A stretch of DNA of 64,000 nucleotides from NCBI RefSeq assembly GCF_014204525.1, contig NZ_JACHLP010000004.1, positions 248,001 to 312,000 of the forward strand, read 5' to 3'. Shown one piece after another: positions 46,656 to 58,272 of the stretch (the stretch's first letter is position 1; each line of letters begins with the position of its first letter). This stretch comes from Roseateles oligotrophus (GTDB lineage Bacteria > Pseudomonadota > Gammaproteobacteria > Burkholderiales > Burkholderiaceae_C). The position numbers and the translations under genes are program-made. The notes below the pieces were generated by a model. The model did no database searches. It saw only the letters and a list, made by a program, of their open reading frames with translations, and was not told where the DNA came from.

Positions 46656-48134
46656 ATGACACGTTTGCTGGTGGGGCCCTTCAACCGGGTGGAAGGGGAT
46701 CTGGAAGTCAGTCTGGAGCTGGCGGGCGGCCAGGTGACCTCGGCCCGGGTCAACTCGCCCATGTACCGCGGCTTCGAGCAGATTCTGCAGGGCAAGAATG
46801 TGCACGACGCCCTGGTGTTTGTGCCGCGCATCTGCGGCATCTGCTCGATCTCGCAGTCGGTGGCGGCGGCCCGGGCCCTGGCCGAGATGGGCGGGCAAGT
46901 GCCGCCGCCCAATGGCTTGCTGGCCACCAATCTGCTGTTGGCGATGGAGAATCTGGCCGATCACCTGACGCATTTCTACCTCTTCTTCATGCCGGACTTC
47001 GGCCGGCCGGTCTATGCCGCCCAGCCCTGGCATGCCGAGGCGCACAAGCGCTTTCACCCGCAGACCGGCGAGCAGACCTGCGCGGCCATCGCGGCCCGCC
47101 AGCGCTGGTTCACGCTGGCCGGCACCTTGGGCGGCAAATGGCCGCATACCCAGAGCATCGCGCCGGGCGGCAGCAGCCGCGCCATCGAGCCGGTCGAGCG
47201 GGTGCGCCTGCTGGCCAAGCTGCGCGAGTTCCGCAGCTTTCTGGAGCGCCATCTGTTTGCCGGTGAGCTGGAGGCATTTGCCGGCTTGCAGAGCGAAGCC
47301 CAGCTCTGGGACTGGCATGCGCTGCGGCCCGAGCGCGGCGATCTGCGCCTGTGGCTGAGCATGGTGCAGGGCGGTGCGCGCCTGGGTGCGGCCGATCTGC
47401 GCAGCCTGGGGCCGGGGCCGGGCCGCTATCTCAGCTATGGCGCCTACCCGCAGGCCGGGGGCGGCTTTGCGTTCGCGCGCGGCCTGTGGCGGGCCGATAG
47501 CGGCCGCCTGGAGCGCCTGGACCTGGACGCCGTACGTGAGGACGTGAGCCATGCCTGGATGGCTGACAGCGCCGCGCCGCGCCACCCTTTGCAAGGCCTG
47601 ACCCAGCCCGATGCCGACAAGCCCGGCGCCTACACCTGGAACAAGGCCCCGCGCCTGGGTGGCGAGGTGCTGGAGACCGGCGCCATCGCCCGCCAGCTGG
47701 CGGCCGGCCATGGCCTGATCGTGGACGCGGTGAGGCGCCACGGCGGCACGGTCTTCACCCGGGTGCTGGCCCGGGTGCTGGAGCTGGCGCGGGTGCTGCC
47801 CTTGATGGAGCAATGGCTGGGGGCTTTGCGGGCCGGCGAGCCCTATTGCGCGCCGCCCCTGTCCGATGAGCTGGAAGGGCAGGGCGTGGGCCTGACCGAG
47901 GCCGCGCGCGGCGCGCTGGGCCACTGGGTGGTGGCGGCCCAGGGCCGCATCCAGAACTACCAGATCGTGGCGCCCACCAGCTGGAACTTCTCGCCCCGCG
48001 ACGCCGCCGGCACGCCGGGTGCGCTGGAGCAGGCCCTGGTCGGTGCGCCGGTCCTGCCGGGCGAGGGCTCGCCGGTGGCGGTGCAGCACATCGTGCGTTC
48101 CTTCGACCCCTGCATGGTCTGCACCGTGCACTGA
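46656..48134 (+). CDS. hoxC: Regulatory (H2-sensing) hydrogenase large subunit
   Basis: Catalytic subunit (492 residues, HupV) of the H2 sensor. Nickel ligands are in RICGICS (Cys60, Cys63) and DPCMVCTVH at the very end. The chain stops at that His, so no C-terminal peptide has to be removed, as usual for sensor hydrogenases. Ile62 and Phe110 match the two bulky residues that narrow the gas channel and give oxygen insensitivity in the Cupriavidus sensor. Ends four bases before the converging HD-GYP gene. Confidence 0.96.
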   Translation: MTRLLVGPFNRVEGDLEVSLELAGGQVTSARVNSPMYRGFEQILQGKNVHDALVFVPRICGICSISQSVAAARALAEMGGQVPPPNGLLATNLLLAMENLADHLTHFYLFFMPDFGRPVYAAQPWHAEAHKRFHPQTGEQTCAAIAARQRWFTLAGTLGGKWPHTQSIAPGGSSRAIEPVERVRLLAKLREFRSFLERHLFAGELEAFAGLQSEAQLWDWHALRPERGDLRLWLSMVQGGARLGAADLRSLGPGPGRYLSYGAYPQAGGGFAFARGLWRADSGRLERLDLDAVREDVSHAWMADSAAPRHPLQGLTQPDADKPGAYTWNKAPRLGGEVLETGAIARQLAAGHGLIVDAVRRHGGTVFTRVLARVLELARVLPLMEQWLGALRAGEPYCAPPLSDELEGQGVGLTEAARGALGHWVVAAQGRIQNYQIVAPTSWNFSPRDAAGTPGALEQALVGAPVLPGEGSPVAVQHIVRSFDPCMVCTVH

Positions 48135-48138
48135 ACGT

Positions 48139-49208
48139 TCAAAACGTCGCCAGCAGGGTGGACCAGTCGTCTTCCTCGTCCTTGAAGCGGGCGCGTATCC
48201 CCATCACCTGTTCCCAGAGCTCGAAGAAGACGGCCACGCAGCCGGGGTCGAAGTGCAGGCCGGCATTGCTCTGGATATGGCGTTTGGCGGCTTCCAGGGT
48301 CCAGGCCGGCTTGTAGGGCCGGGCCGAGGTGAGGGCGTCGAACACATCGGCCACGGCCACGATGCGGCTGAACAAGGGGATCGCGTCGCCCTTGAGCCCT
48401 TGCGGATAGCCGCTGCCGTCGAACTTCTCGTGGTGGCCCAGGGCGATGGCGGCGCCGGCCTGCAGAATGCTGGAGGAGCTTTCCTTGAGGATCTCGTAGC
48501 CAAAGCTGGCGTGTTTCTTCATCACCTCGAATTCGGCCGGCGTCAGGCGGCCGGGCTTGAGCAGGATGGCGTCGGCAATGCCCACCTTGCCGATATCGTG
48601 CAGGGGCGCGGCATGCAGCAAGAGCTCTTGCTCGTCCGCCGACAGGCCCAGGCCGCGGGCGATCAGCTGCGAGTAATGCGCCATGCGCAGGATGTGGGCG
48701 CCGGTTTCGGGGTCGCGGAACTCGGCCGCCTTGGACAGGCGGATCACGGTTTCGCGCTCGCGCTGCAGGATGTCGGCCGTGGCCCGCTTGACCTCGGCGG
48801 CCAGGATGTCGGCGCGCAGCGCCAGTTGCTGCTGGGCATCGTTCAAGGCCAGCAGATTGGTGGCGCGGGCCAGGAACTCGATGCGATCCACCGGCTTGGT
48901 CAGGAAGTCGCTGGCACCGGCATTGAGGGCGCGGTAGCGCACGTCTTTCTGGTCATTGGCCGTCACCATCAGGATGGGCAGGTTCTGCTTGCCCGGCGTG
49001 GCGCGCAGCTGGGTGATGAAGTCGATGCCGTTGAGCCCGGGCATCATGTAGTCGAGCACGATCAGGTCGGGCTGGTTGAGCCGGGCCCAGGCCAGGCCTT
49101 GCTGGGGCGAGCTGAAGGCGATGGCCGTGCTGCCGTAGAGCTTTTTGACCAGGGCTTCGAACAAGACCAGATTGATCTGGTTGTCGTCGACGATGAGGAC
49201 TTGATGGG

Positions 49209-49212
<4 letters not shown>
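48139..49212 (-). CDS. Response regulator with HD-GYP c-di-GMP phosphodiesterase domain
   Basis: A 357-residue RpfG-like regulator. The receiver domain holds the acceptor Asp in LIVLDYMMPG and Lys in LTKPVDR. The output domain has the full HD-GYP signature: HDIGKVGI with the metal-binding HD, then HHEKFDGSGYP. It should degrade c-di-GMP when phosphorylated. The start at 49212 overlaps the hybrid kinase stop (ATGA), so it is translationally coupled to that kinase and is its likely target. A longer frame to 49470 lies within the kinase gene and is rejected. Confidence 0.92.
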
Positions 49213-52466
<3,254 letters not shown>

Positions 52467-52527
52467 GGAGAAGGTCAGGGCTCAGAAAAAATCCGGCGTG
52501 GCGGCGGTGTAGTAAAAGCCTGGCCTC

Positions 52528-53682
52528 TCAGGCCTCGGCCAGATGGGTGATGGTCATGGTCTGGTTGTGCAGCTTGCAATCGGTATTGCCCACAAAAGGG
52601 CTGATCTCGCCGTAGGAGTAAAAGCCCGCCAGCGTCGCGCCCTGCCTGAATACATCGCCCACTGCTTCGACCTCCTCGTCGACCCGCCCGCCCATCACCA
52701 GCTTGCGGCCCACGCAGCTGACCAGCAAGACCAGGCCGCTGCCTTGGGCGGCGCTGGCGGTTCCTGGCTGCATACGCTGTGCGGCCATGGCCGCCGACTC
52801 GGCGCCCTCGACCAGAGCATCGGTACTGGCATGCATCAGGCGCAGATAGCCCTCGGGATCGATATCGCCCGCCAGCGTCATGCTGCCGGCCGCCTCGTCG
52901 ACGCCCAGAATGGTGCGGATCAGGCCGACCTCGTGGTGGTCGCTGCCCAGCATGGCGAAGGGGAAGAGCAGGCCGGAGGCGGGCAGGTCCTTGGCATAGT
53001 CGCCGAGATAGCGCTTGTAGATTTCCAGGGCGGGTTCACCGTCCAGCTCGAACAGCACATTGTTCTCGGCCCGGGTCACCTTGCGCGCCGGCCCGAAGGG
53101 CGACCAGCCGCCGAAGGAACCATGCGAGAAGTTCAGGCGCTGGCCATAAAAGCCCAGGCAGACCAACTGATCTTTGCGCACGCCGGCGCTGCCCAGCACC
53201 CAGGTTTCCTTGAAGGCCGCGGCGTCGCCGGCCAGGCCGCCGACGATGGGGATGTGCTCGCCCAAGGCTTGGGCCAGGCCTTGAATCATGGCGCTGCCAT
53301 TGATCTCCACGCCCTGGCCCAGCACCAGCACGGCGCGCAAATCGGCCTTGGGCAGCTGGCTGCCCATCAGCTGGCCGGCGTCCTGCGAGTCGGCCATGTC
53401 CAGCAGGCGGGCGCTGGACTCCATCACCCGCGTGCCATGCTCGAACTGCAGGGCGGTGACCACACAGCTTTGGTCGCTGACGCCTTCATTGGAAATCTCG
53501 CCCGCCGTGGTGCAACCGGCCCGCGCGGCCGCGGGGAAGAGCTCGGCCAGCGGGGCGCTGATGGCCTGCAGGAGTTCGGCCGGGGCGAACACCAGCAGCA
53601 GATCGGGTGCGAGCGCCTGCAGAGGCCGCAGCCCGCTGCGAAGGTCCTGGGTCTCGCGCAAAACCACTTGGGCAACTTTCAT
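52528..53682 (-). CDS. FIST domain sensor protein (NosP-like)
   Basis: A 384-residue cytoplasmic protein with FIST_N (about 30-220, with AGCTTAGEISNEGV and GGLAGDAAAFKETWV) and FIST_C (about 220-370, ending with GFYSYGEISPF and CKLHNQTMT). FIST proteins sense small ligands; the NosP subgroup binds haem and nitric oxide and regulates a kinase encoded next to it. Here the next gene is a hybrid kinase without its own obvious ligand domain other than PAS. The start at 53682 (MKVAQVV) has a GGGAAG site upstream; an earlier ATG at 53766 adds non-conserved residues. Haem binding is not shown by sequence alone. Confidence 0.85.
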   Translation of the reverse strand: MKVAQVVLRETQDLRSGLRPLQALAPDLLLVFAPAELLQAISAPLAELFPAAARAGCTTAGEISNEGVSDQSCVVTALQFEHGTRVMESSARLLDMADSQDAGQLMGSQLPKADLRAVLVLGQGVEINGSAMIQGLAQALGEHIPIVGGLAGDAAAFKETWVLGSAGVRKDQLVCLGFYGQRLNFSHGSFGGWSPFGPARKVTRAENNVLFELDGEPALEIYKRYLGDYAKDLPASGLLFPFAMLGSDHHEVGLIRTILGVDEAAGSMTLAGDIDPEGYLRLMHASTDALVEGAESAAMAAQRMQPGTASAAQGSGLVLLVSCVGRKLVMGGRVDEEVEAVGDVFRQGATLAGFYSYGEISPFVGNTDCKLHNQTMTITHLAEA

Positions 53683-53996
53683 GGCAGCTTCCCTGTTTGC
53701 TGAATCTGGGTGGGCGGACGCTCGGACAAAAGCCAAGGCTGTGGACGCCCTGGCTAACGGATTCATTGTGCATCAGGCGCAGTGCCCCGCCGGTCCGGTT
53801 CCGGGCGGGGTTTCCCCTTCATGCCGTGCAGGATTGCGGTATTTCGGCAGGCCATGCCTATGGTGAAATAGCTGAGGGACGGGGTGCTGTTTGGCCACGG
53901 CCCGCCGCCTCTTTGCCTTCGGAGTCCTTGTTGAAACCTGCCGCCTCAGACCCTGACCTGGCTTCCTCGCCGCGCCCCGCCGGCCTGGAGGGCTTG
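53683..53996. other. Divergent intergenic region between the FIST gene and hoxJ, with a hairpin
   Basis: This 314-base stretch must hold promoters for the FIST operon and hoxJ. A GC-rich inverted repeat, CCCCGCC (53785-53791) and GGCGGGG (53804-53810), is followed by TTT and could be a weak plus-strand terminator or a leader structure. No riboswitch class is recognised. GGAG at 53921-53924 precedes a TTG at 53931 in the hoxJ frame. Confidence 0.45.
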
Positions 53997-55328
53997 ATGC
54001 CGCATGGGCCGCTGGAGGGCGTGGACGAGTCCACCTGGATGGACGTGATCCACAAGATGGACGAGGTCTACAGCCAGCTGATCCATGACGAGGTGGAGCT
54101 GGAGAAGAAGAACAGCGAGCTGGAGCAGTCGCAGCAATTCATCTTCAGCGTGCTGACGGCCATGTCCGACGTGCTGCTGGTCTGCAACGAGCACGGCCTG
54201 ATCGAGGAAACCAATGCCGCCCTGTGCGAGCTGGTGGGCCGCAGCGACGCCCAGCTGCGCGGCACCTCCATCTTCGATCTGCTGGCCGACGAGGCCAGCG
54301 TGCAGCGCGCCCGCCTGGTGCTGGCCAAGCCCGATCCCTCGCGCCGCGGCGAGGGCCTGGAGCTGAATCTGCGCGACGCCGCCCAGCTGAGCATTTCGGT
54401 GGACGCCAACTGCACGCCGCGGGTGGCGGCCAATGGCCGGCGGGTGGGCACGGTCTTCGTGGCCAGGCCCACGGCCGAACTCAAGCGTGCTTATCAGGAA
54501 TTGCGCGTCGCCCACGAGGCCTTGAAGCGGGCCCAGCAACAGCTGCTGCATTCCGAGAAGATGGCTTCGCTGGGCCGGCTGGTCGCCGGGGTGGCGCACG
54601 AGCTGAACAACCCGATCAGCTTTGTGCTGGGCAATGTCCATGCGCTGGCGCGTTATCTGCAGCGACTGCGCAGCTATCTGGACGCCGTGCATGGCGGCAG
54701 CTCGCCCGAGGCCCAGGCGGCCCTGCGGGTCAAGCTGCGCATCGACCATCTGCTGGCCGATCTGCCTTCGCTGATCGAAGGCACGCTGGAGGGGGCGCAG
54801 CGCACCACCGACATCGTCGGCAGCCTGAAGCGCTTCTCGGCCATGGACCGCGATGCGCGCGAGGCCGTGCCGCTGCACGAGGTGATCGAGCGCTCGGTGC
54901 ACTGGATCAGCAAGGGCGCGGCGCCCGATTTCGAACTGCATTGGCAGCCCGACCCCGGCTATGTGGTGATGGGCAATGCCGGGCAGTTGCAGCAGGTCTT
55001 GATGAATCTGTTGCAGAACGCGCTGGACGCCGCGATGGCGGCCGGCCGCTCGCCGGTGCAGGTCTGGATCACGACCGAGAAGCTGCAGATGGATGGTCAG
55101 GAGCGCATGTTGCTGCGCCTGCGCGACAACGGCCCGGGCGTGCCCGAGCCCCATCTGTCCTGCATTTTCGAGCCCTTCTTCACCACCAAGCCGGTGGGCA
55201 AGGGCACGGGCCTGGGCCTGTCCATCAGCTACGGCCTGGTGGAGCAGCATGGGGGGCGCTTGAGCGTGCACAACGCGGAGCAGGGCGGGGCGGAGTTTTT
55301 GCTGGAGCTGCCCTTGGTCCAAAAATGA
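53997..55328 (+). CDS. hoxJ: Sensor histidine kinase HoxJ (HupT) of the H2-sensing system
   Basis: A 443-residue soluble kinase. A short N-terminus runs into [20 protein letters not shown], then a PAS domain ([23 protein letters not shown] in part) and HisKA with the acceptor His in [16 protein letters not shown], all typical of HupT/HoxJ. The HATPase glycine box [13 protein letters not shown] is complete, so the kinase should be active. It completes HoxBC-HoxJ-HoxA signalling although hoxJ is 6 kb from hoxC. The start is either ATG at 53997 (GGAGGG just upstream) or TTG at 53931 (GGAG six bases upstream), adding 22 residues. Confidence 0.88.
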   Translation: MPHGPLEGVDESTWMDVIHKMDEVYSQLIHDEVELEKKNSELEQSQQFIFSVLTAMSDVLLVCNEHGLIEETNAALCELVGRSDAQLRGTSIFDLLADEASVQRARLVLAKPDPSRRGEGLELNLRDAAQLSISVDANCTPRVAANGRRVGTVFVARPTAELKRAYQELRVAHEALKRAQQQLLHSEKMASLGRLVAGVAHELNNPISFVLGNVHALARYLQRLRSYLDAVHGGSSPEAQAALRVKLRIDHLLADLPSLIEGTLEGAQRTTDIVGSLKRFSAMDRDAREAVPLHEVIERSVHWISKGAAPDFELHWQPDPGYVVMGNAGQLQQVLMNLLQNALDAAMAAGRSPVQVWITTEKLQMDGQERMLLRLRDNGPGVPEPHLSCIFEPFFTTKPVGKGTGLGLSISYGLVEQHGGRLSVHNAEQGGAEFLLELPLVQK

Positions 55329-55360
55329 GCGGTGGGCACGGTCCTGATTCGTGCTAAAAA

Positions 55361-55390
55361 TTGGCTTGATCATGCTAGTATTTGGCATGA
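55361..55390 (+). promoter_or_regulatory. Direct repeats at the start of the nucleotidyltransferase gene, possible operator
   Basis: TTGGCTTGA (55361-55369) and TTGGCATGA (55382-55390) share eight of nine bases and are 21 bases apart, two helical turns. The second covers the ATG at 55387. The gene encodes its own winged-helix domain, so autoregulation is possible. Speculative. Confidence 0.3.
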
Positions 55391-55986
55391 ATATAGCTTC
55401 TGCACTCTTTACCGATAGCCAGTCCCGGGTGTTCCGCTGGCTATTTGTTCATCCCGAGCGCGCTTTCCATCTCAATGAACTGCGTCGTTTGACGGGCTTG
55501 GGCAGTGCCTCTTTGCAGCGCGAGCTGAATCGCTTGGCTGAGGCTGGTCTGGTGACGGCTCAGGCGGTCGGCAATCTGCGCTGCTTTCAAGCCAATCCGC
55601 AATCGCCCATCTACGGAGAACTGCTGGCCCTGACTCGCAAGACCCTGGGCACGGTACCGGTCTTGCGTGAGGCCCTGGCGGCTTTGCAGCCCAGCCTGCA
55701 GGCCGCCTGGGTTTATGGTTCGGTGGCCAAGGAGAGCGATGGCGCGAGCAGCGATATCGATGTGATGCTGGTGGGGGATGACTTATCGCTTGGCCGGGTT
55801 CTGGCCAGCCTGGAACCGGCCGAGCTGCAGCTGGGCCGCAAGATCAACCCGAGCTGCTACAGCCCGCCGGAGTTTGAGCGCCGCCGCGCCGAGCCCGACT
55901 CCTTTGTCAATCGTGTGCTTTCCCAGGCGACGCTGGCCTTGATCGGCGACCCCCAAGCACTTGCCGGGCCGGCCCAGGGCGGATAA
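55387..55986 (+). CDS. Winged-helix protein fused to a MNT-type nucleotidyltransferase (antitoxin-like)
   Basis: A 199-residue protein with an N-terminal winged helix (SALFTDSQSRVFRWLF to about residue 80) and a C-terminal minimal nucleotidyltransferase. The catalytic pattern GSx10DxD is intact: YGSVAKESDG and SSDIDVML. In HEPN/MNT modules the MNT protein inactivates the HEPN partner by nucleotide transfer. The HEPN gene follows 27 bases later. The start at 55387 matches where related proteins begin; in-frame GTG (55351) and ATG (55372) lie upstream and no start has a good Shine-Dalgarno. Less GC-rich in style than its neighbours. Confidence 0.8.
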   Translation: MNIASALFTDSQSRVFRWLFVHPERAFHLNELRRLTGLGSASLQRELNRLAEAGLVTAQAVGNLRCFQANPQSPIYGELLALTRKTLGTVPVLREALAALQPSLQAAWVYGSVAKESDGASSDIDVMLVGDDLSLGRVLASLEPAELQLGRKINPSCYSPPEFERRRAEPDSFVNRVLSQATLALIGDPQALAGPAQGG

Positions 55987-56013
55987 GGTTGGGCAAGGCG
56001 GGGGAGATGAGCC

Positions 56014-56436
56014 ATGGGGCTTGCGGAACTTGAGAACCTGGCGAAGATAGGTCAACTGAAGGCCGAGCCGCGCAATGTGCTCGAAGTGACACGCATGCTG
56101 AGCATGGCCCGCACCCGTCTGGGTGATGCTGGCTTGAGCAACCTGTCCTTGGAGGGCCGTTTTACCAGCGCTTACAACGCGGCCCACGCCGCCGCCTTGG
56201 CAGCCCTGCGCTGGCACGGCTATCGCAGCGAGAACCGCTACACCGTCTTTCAGAGCCTATCGCACACGCTGGCTTGGCCGCCCAGCCGTTGGCGGGTCTT
56301 GGATATAGCGCACCAAAAACGCAATTTGGCCGAGTACGAGGGCTATCTGGAAATTGAACTCTCTACCGTGACCGAACTCTGCGAGCTGGTGCAGAGCTTG
56401 TTGGTCGACGTGCAGCGCTTGATGGTGGACCCATAA
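56014..56436 (+). CDS. HEPN-domain protein, partner of the MNT nucleotidyltransferase (toxin-like)
   Basis: A 140-residue all-helical protein. SAYNAAHAAALAALRWHGYR and the later AHQKRNLAEYEGY follow the pattern of HEPN proteins encoded beside winged-helix MNT proteins. The classic RNase motif Rx4-6H is not seen; the arginine is followed by RNxxxY, with a tyrosine in place of His. Either this subgroup uses a variant site or the toxin activity is lost. A GGGGAGA Shine-Dalgarno is seven bases before the ATG. Confidence 0.7.
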   Translation: MGLAELENLAKIGQLKAEPRNVLEVTRMLSMARTRLGDAGLSNLSLEGRFTSAYNAAHAAALAALRWHGYRSENRYTVFQSLSHTLAWPPSRWRVLDIAHQKRNLAEYEGYLEIELSTVTELCELVQSLLVDVQRLMVDP

Positions 56437-56454
56437 CTTGGAAGATACAGGCCT

Positions 56455-56480
56455 GGAAATTGGGGGGCAGAGTCAGGGCA
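56455..56480 (+). repeat. REP-like element, diverged copy
   Basis: GGAAATTGGGGGGCAGAGTCAGGGC resembles the element at 56739-56764 (GGAAATTGGGGTCAGAGTC) over its first 19 bases but lacks the closing arm. It lies just after the HEPN gene. The rest of 56481-56672 shows no gene. Confidence 0.45.
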
Positions 56481-56672
56481 ATCGCATGAAGAAATCCGTT
56501 ACTCCCATGGCATAGATGCAGCCCTTTGACCAAGCCGTAGACGATGCCAACGCCAGCCCAACGAAGCCAGGGCCAGGTCTCAAATTTCAAGTTCTGCGCC
56601 GCTCTCCACGACAGTTCGCAGATTGGGTTGGCGAAAGCGACATCCGATGGCTTCTTATCGTGCTGTTGAGGC

Positions 56673-56697
56673 GTCGGGTTACGCTACGCGAACCCGA
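56673..56697. repeat. REP-like palindrome (copy A)
   Basis: TCGGGTT (56674-56680) and AACCCGA (56691-56697) form an inverted repeat around ACGCTACGCG. It is nearly the reverse complement of the element at 57164-57190, so the two lie in opposite orientation about the DUF1428 gene. This sequence style is that of dispersed REP elements. Confidence 0.55.
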
Positions 56698-56704
56698 GCT
56701 ACAA

Positions 56705-56737
56705 CTACTGCGCTTGCGCGACAACGGCCCCGGCGTG
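56705..56737 (+). pseudogene. Scrap of a histidine kinase gene (HATPase N-terminal G box)
   Basis: These 33 bases encode [11 protein letters not shown] in one frame, identical in protein sequence to residues in HoxJ (around 55111-55143), with 29 of 33 bases the same. No other kinase motif is in frame on either side; a REP-like palindrome borders it on each flank. It is best read as a remnant left by rearrangement. Confidence 0.5.
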
Positions 56738-56738
56738 T

Positions 56739-56764
56739 GGAAATTGGGGTCAGAGTCAATTTCC
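56739..56764. repeat. REP-like palindrome (GGAAATTG ... CAATTTCC)
   Basis: Perfect 8-base arms GGAAATTG (56739-56746) and CAATTTCC (56757-56764) flank GGGTCAGAGT. From memory, 'attggggtcagagtcaattt' sequences occur as dispersed elements tied to REP-associated tyrosine transposases. It lies six bases past the stop of the DUF1428 gene. Confidence 0.6.
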
Positions 56765-56770
56765 CCGGCG

Positions 56771-57139
56771 TCAAGATTTCACTTCGACCACCTGTTCGAA
56801 GCCGCCAAAGATCATGCGCTTGCCATCGAAGGGCATGGGCGGATTGCCTGGGGTGGATGGATCCATGCGCGGATCCTCCATCATCTTCTTCATGGCTGCA
56901 TCGCGCGTGGCCTTGTCTGGCCATTCGACCCAGGAAAAGGCCACCGTCTCATCGTCCTTGGCCTGGACGGCACGGCGGAAGTCGGTGACTTTGCCGTCGG
57001 GGACATCGTCGCCCCAGGCTTCGACGACGCGGATGGCGCCAAGCTCGATAAAGAGCGAGTCGAAATGACGCGCATGCTCGATGAATTTTTGCTTGTTGGC
57101 GCTGGGGACTGCGATCACGAAACCGTCGATATAGGGCAT
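56771..57139 (-). CDS. DUF1428 family protein
   Basis: A 122-residue cytoplasmic protein of the DUF1428 family (alpha-beta dimeric barrel fold). It starts MPYIDGFVIAVPSANKQKF and has AWGDDVPDGKVTDF and SWVEWPDKATRD, then a C-terminal MPFDGKRMIFGGFE. The family's role is unknown. Start at 57139; a longer frame to 57532 overlaps cbbA. The gene is bracketed by oppositely oriented REP-like palindromes. Confidence 0.88.
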   Translation of the reverse strand: MPYIDGFVIAVPSANKQKFIEHARHFDSLFIELGAIRVVEAWGDDVPDGKVTDFRRAVQAKDDETVAFSWVEWPDKATRDAAMKKMMEDPRMDPSTPGNPPMPFDGKRMIFGGFEQVVEVKS

Positions 57140-57163
57140 GCCGTCTCTCCTGGTCAGTCGTAG

Positions 57164-57190
57164 GTCGGGTTGCGCGTAGCGTAACCCGAC
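57164..57190. repeat. REP-like palindrome (copy B)
   Basis: GTCGGGTT (57164-57171) and AACCCGAC (57183-57190) are perfect inverted arms around an 11-base centre. It is the inverse of copy A at 56673-56697. It sits 24 bases beyond the cbbA stop and may also help end the cbb transcript. Confidence 0.6.
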
Positions 57191-57213
57191 TTTCCCTGCG
57201 AAGGCGACGCACC

Positions 57214-58251
57214 TCAGTTGTAGCGCTTGACCATCTCCCCCAGCCCCACCGGCTTGATCTTGCCCGCCATGCCCAGGCAGCCAAAGGCGACATAGCGGGC
57301 CTCGCAGATCTCGCGGGCGGCCTGGGTGGCGGCCTTGAGGAATTTGCGCGGGTCGAACTCGCGTTTGTCTTGCGCCATGCTGCGGCGCAGGGCGCCACTC
57401 ATGGCCAGGCGGATGTCGGTGTCGATATTGATCTTGCGCACGCCGTACTGGATGCCGCGGCGGATTTCTTCCACCGGCACGCCATAGGTCTCGGGAATAT
57501 CGCCACCGAATTCGCGTACCACGGCCAGCCACTCTTGCGGCACGCTGCTGGCGCCGTGCATGACCAGATGGGTGTTGGGGATGGCGCGGTGGATCTCGGC
57601 GATGCGGTCTATGGCCAGGATGTCGCCGGTGGGTTTGCGGCTGAATTTGTAGGCGCCATGGCTGGTGCCGATGGCGATGGCCAGGGCGTCCACGCCGGTC
57701 TTGGCGACGAAGTCCACGGCCTGCACCGGGTCGGTGAGCATTTGCTCGTGGCTGAGTTGGCCCGCGGCGCCGACGCCGTCTTCCTCACCCGCCAGGCCGG
57801 ACTCCAGCGAGCCCAGGCAGCCTAACTCGCCTTCTACCGAGACACCCACCGCATGGGCCATCTCGGCAACGCGGCGGGTGACCTCGACGTTGTACTCGTA
57901 GCTGGCGGGGGTCTTGGCGTCGGCCAGCAGGGAGCCGTCCATCATCACGCTGGAAAAGCCCGAACGTATGGACTGCATGCATACGGCCGGTGAGGCGCCA
58001 TGGTCCTGGTGCATGACGATGGGCAGATCGGGATACATCTCGACGGCGGCTTCTATCATCTTGCGCAGAAAGGGCTCGCCCGCATAACTGCGTGCGCCGG
58101 CGGAGGCCTGCAGGATGACCGGGCTCTGGCAATGCTGGGCCGCTTGCAGAATGGCCTGGATCTGCTCCAGATTGTTGACGTTGAAGGCGGGCACGCCATA
58201 GCCGTGTTCGGCGGCGTGGTCCAGCACCTGGCGGAGGGAGACGAGTGCCAT
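57214..58251 (-). CDS. cbbA: Class II fructose-1,6-bisphosphate aldolase
   Basis: A 345-residue zinc aldolase serving the Calvin cycle and glycolysis/gluconeogenesis (also sedoheptulose bisphosphate in the cycle). Zinc and substrate residues are in MHQDHGAS, the [10 protein letters not shown] glutamate, GTSHGAYKF and [21 protein letters not shown] is the phosphate-binding region. Full length. Last gene of the minus-strand cbb operon, 21 bases after cbbT. Confidence 0.96.
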   Translation of the reverse strand: MALVSLRQVLDHAAEHGYGVPAFNVNNLEQIQAILQAAQHCQSPVILQASAGARSYAGEPFLRKMIEAAVEMYPDLPIVMHQDHGASPAVCMQSIRSGFSSVMMDGSLLADAKTPASYEYNVEVTRRVAEMAHAVGVSVEGELGCLGSLESGLAGEEDGVGAAGQLSHEQMLTDPVQAVDFVAKTGVDALAIAIGTSHGAYKFSRKPTGDILAIDRIAEIHRAIPNTHLVMHGASSVPQEWLAVVREFGGDIPETYGVPVEEIRRGIQYGVRKINIDTDIRLAMSGALRRSMAQDKREFDPRKFLKAATQAAREICEARYVAFGCLGMAGKIKPVGLGEMVKRYN

Positions 58252-58272
58252 GGGGTATTCCTCTTTGCTAAC

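Noticed and set aside
53785-53810. c-di-GMP or other riboswitch upstream of hoxJ
   Set aside because: Only a GC-rich hairpin is visible; none of the conserved bases of a known riboswitch class could be matched by eye.
56516-57163. 215-codon plus-strand frame across the REP elements
   Set aside because: It runs antisense to the DUF1428 gene and through palindromes; only a 33-base kinase scrap in it is recognisable.
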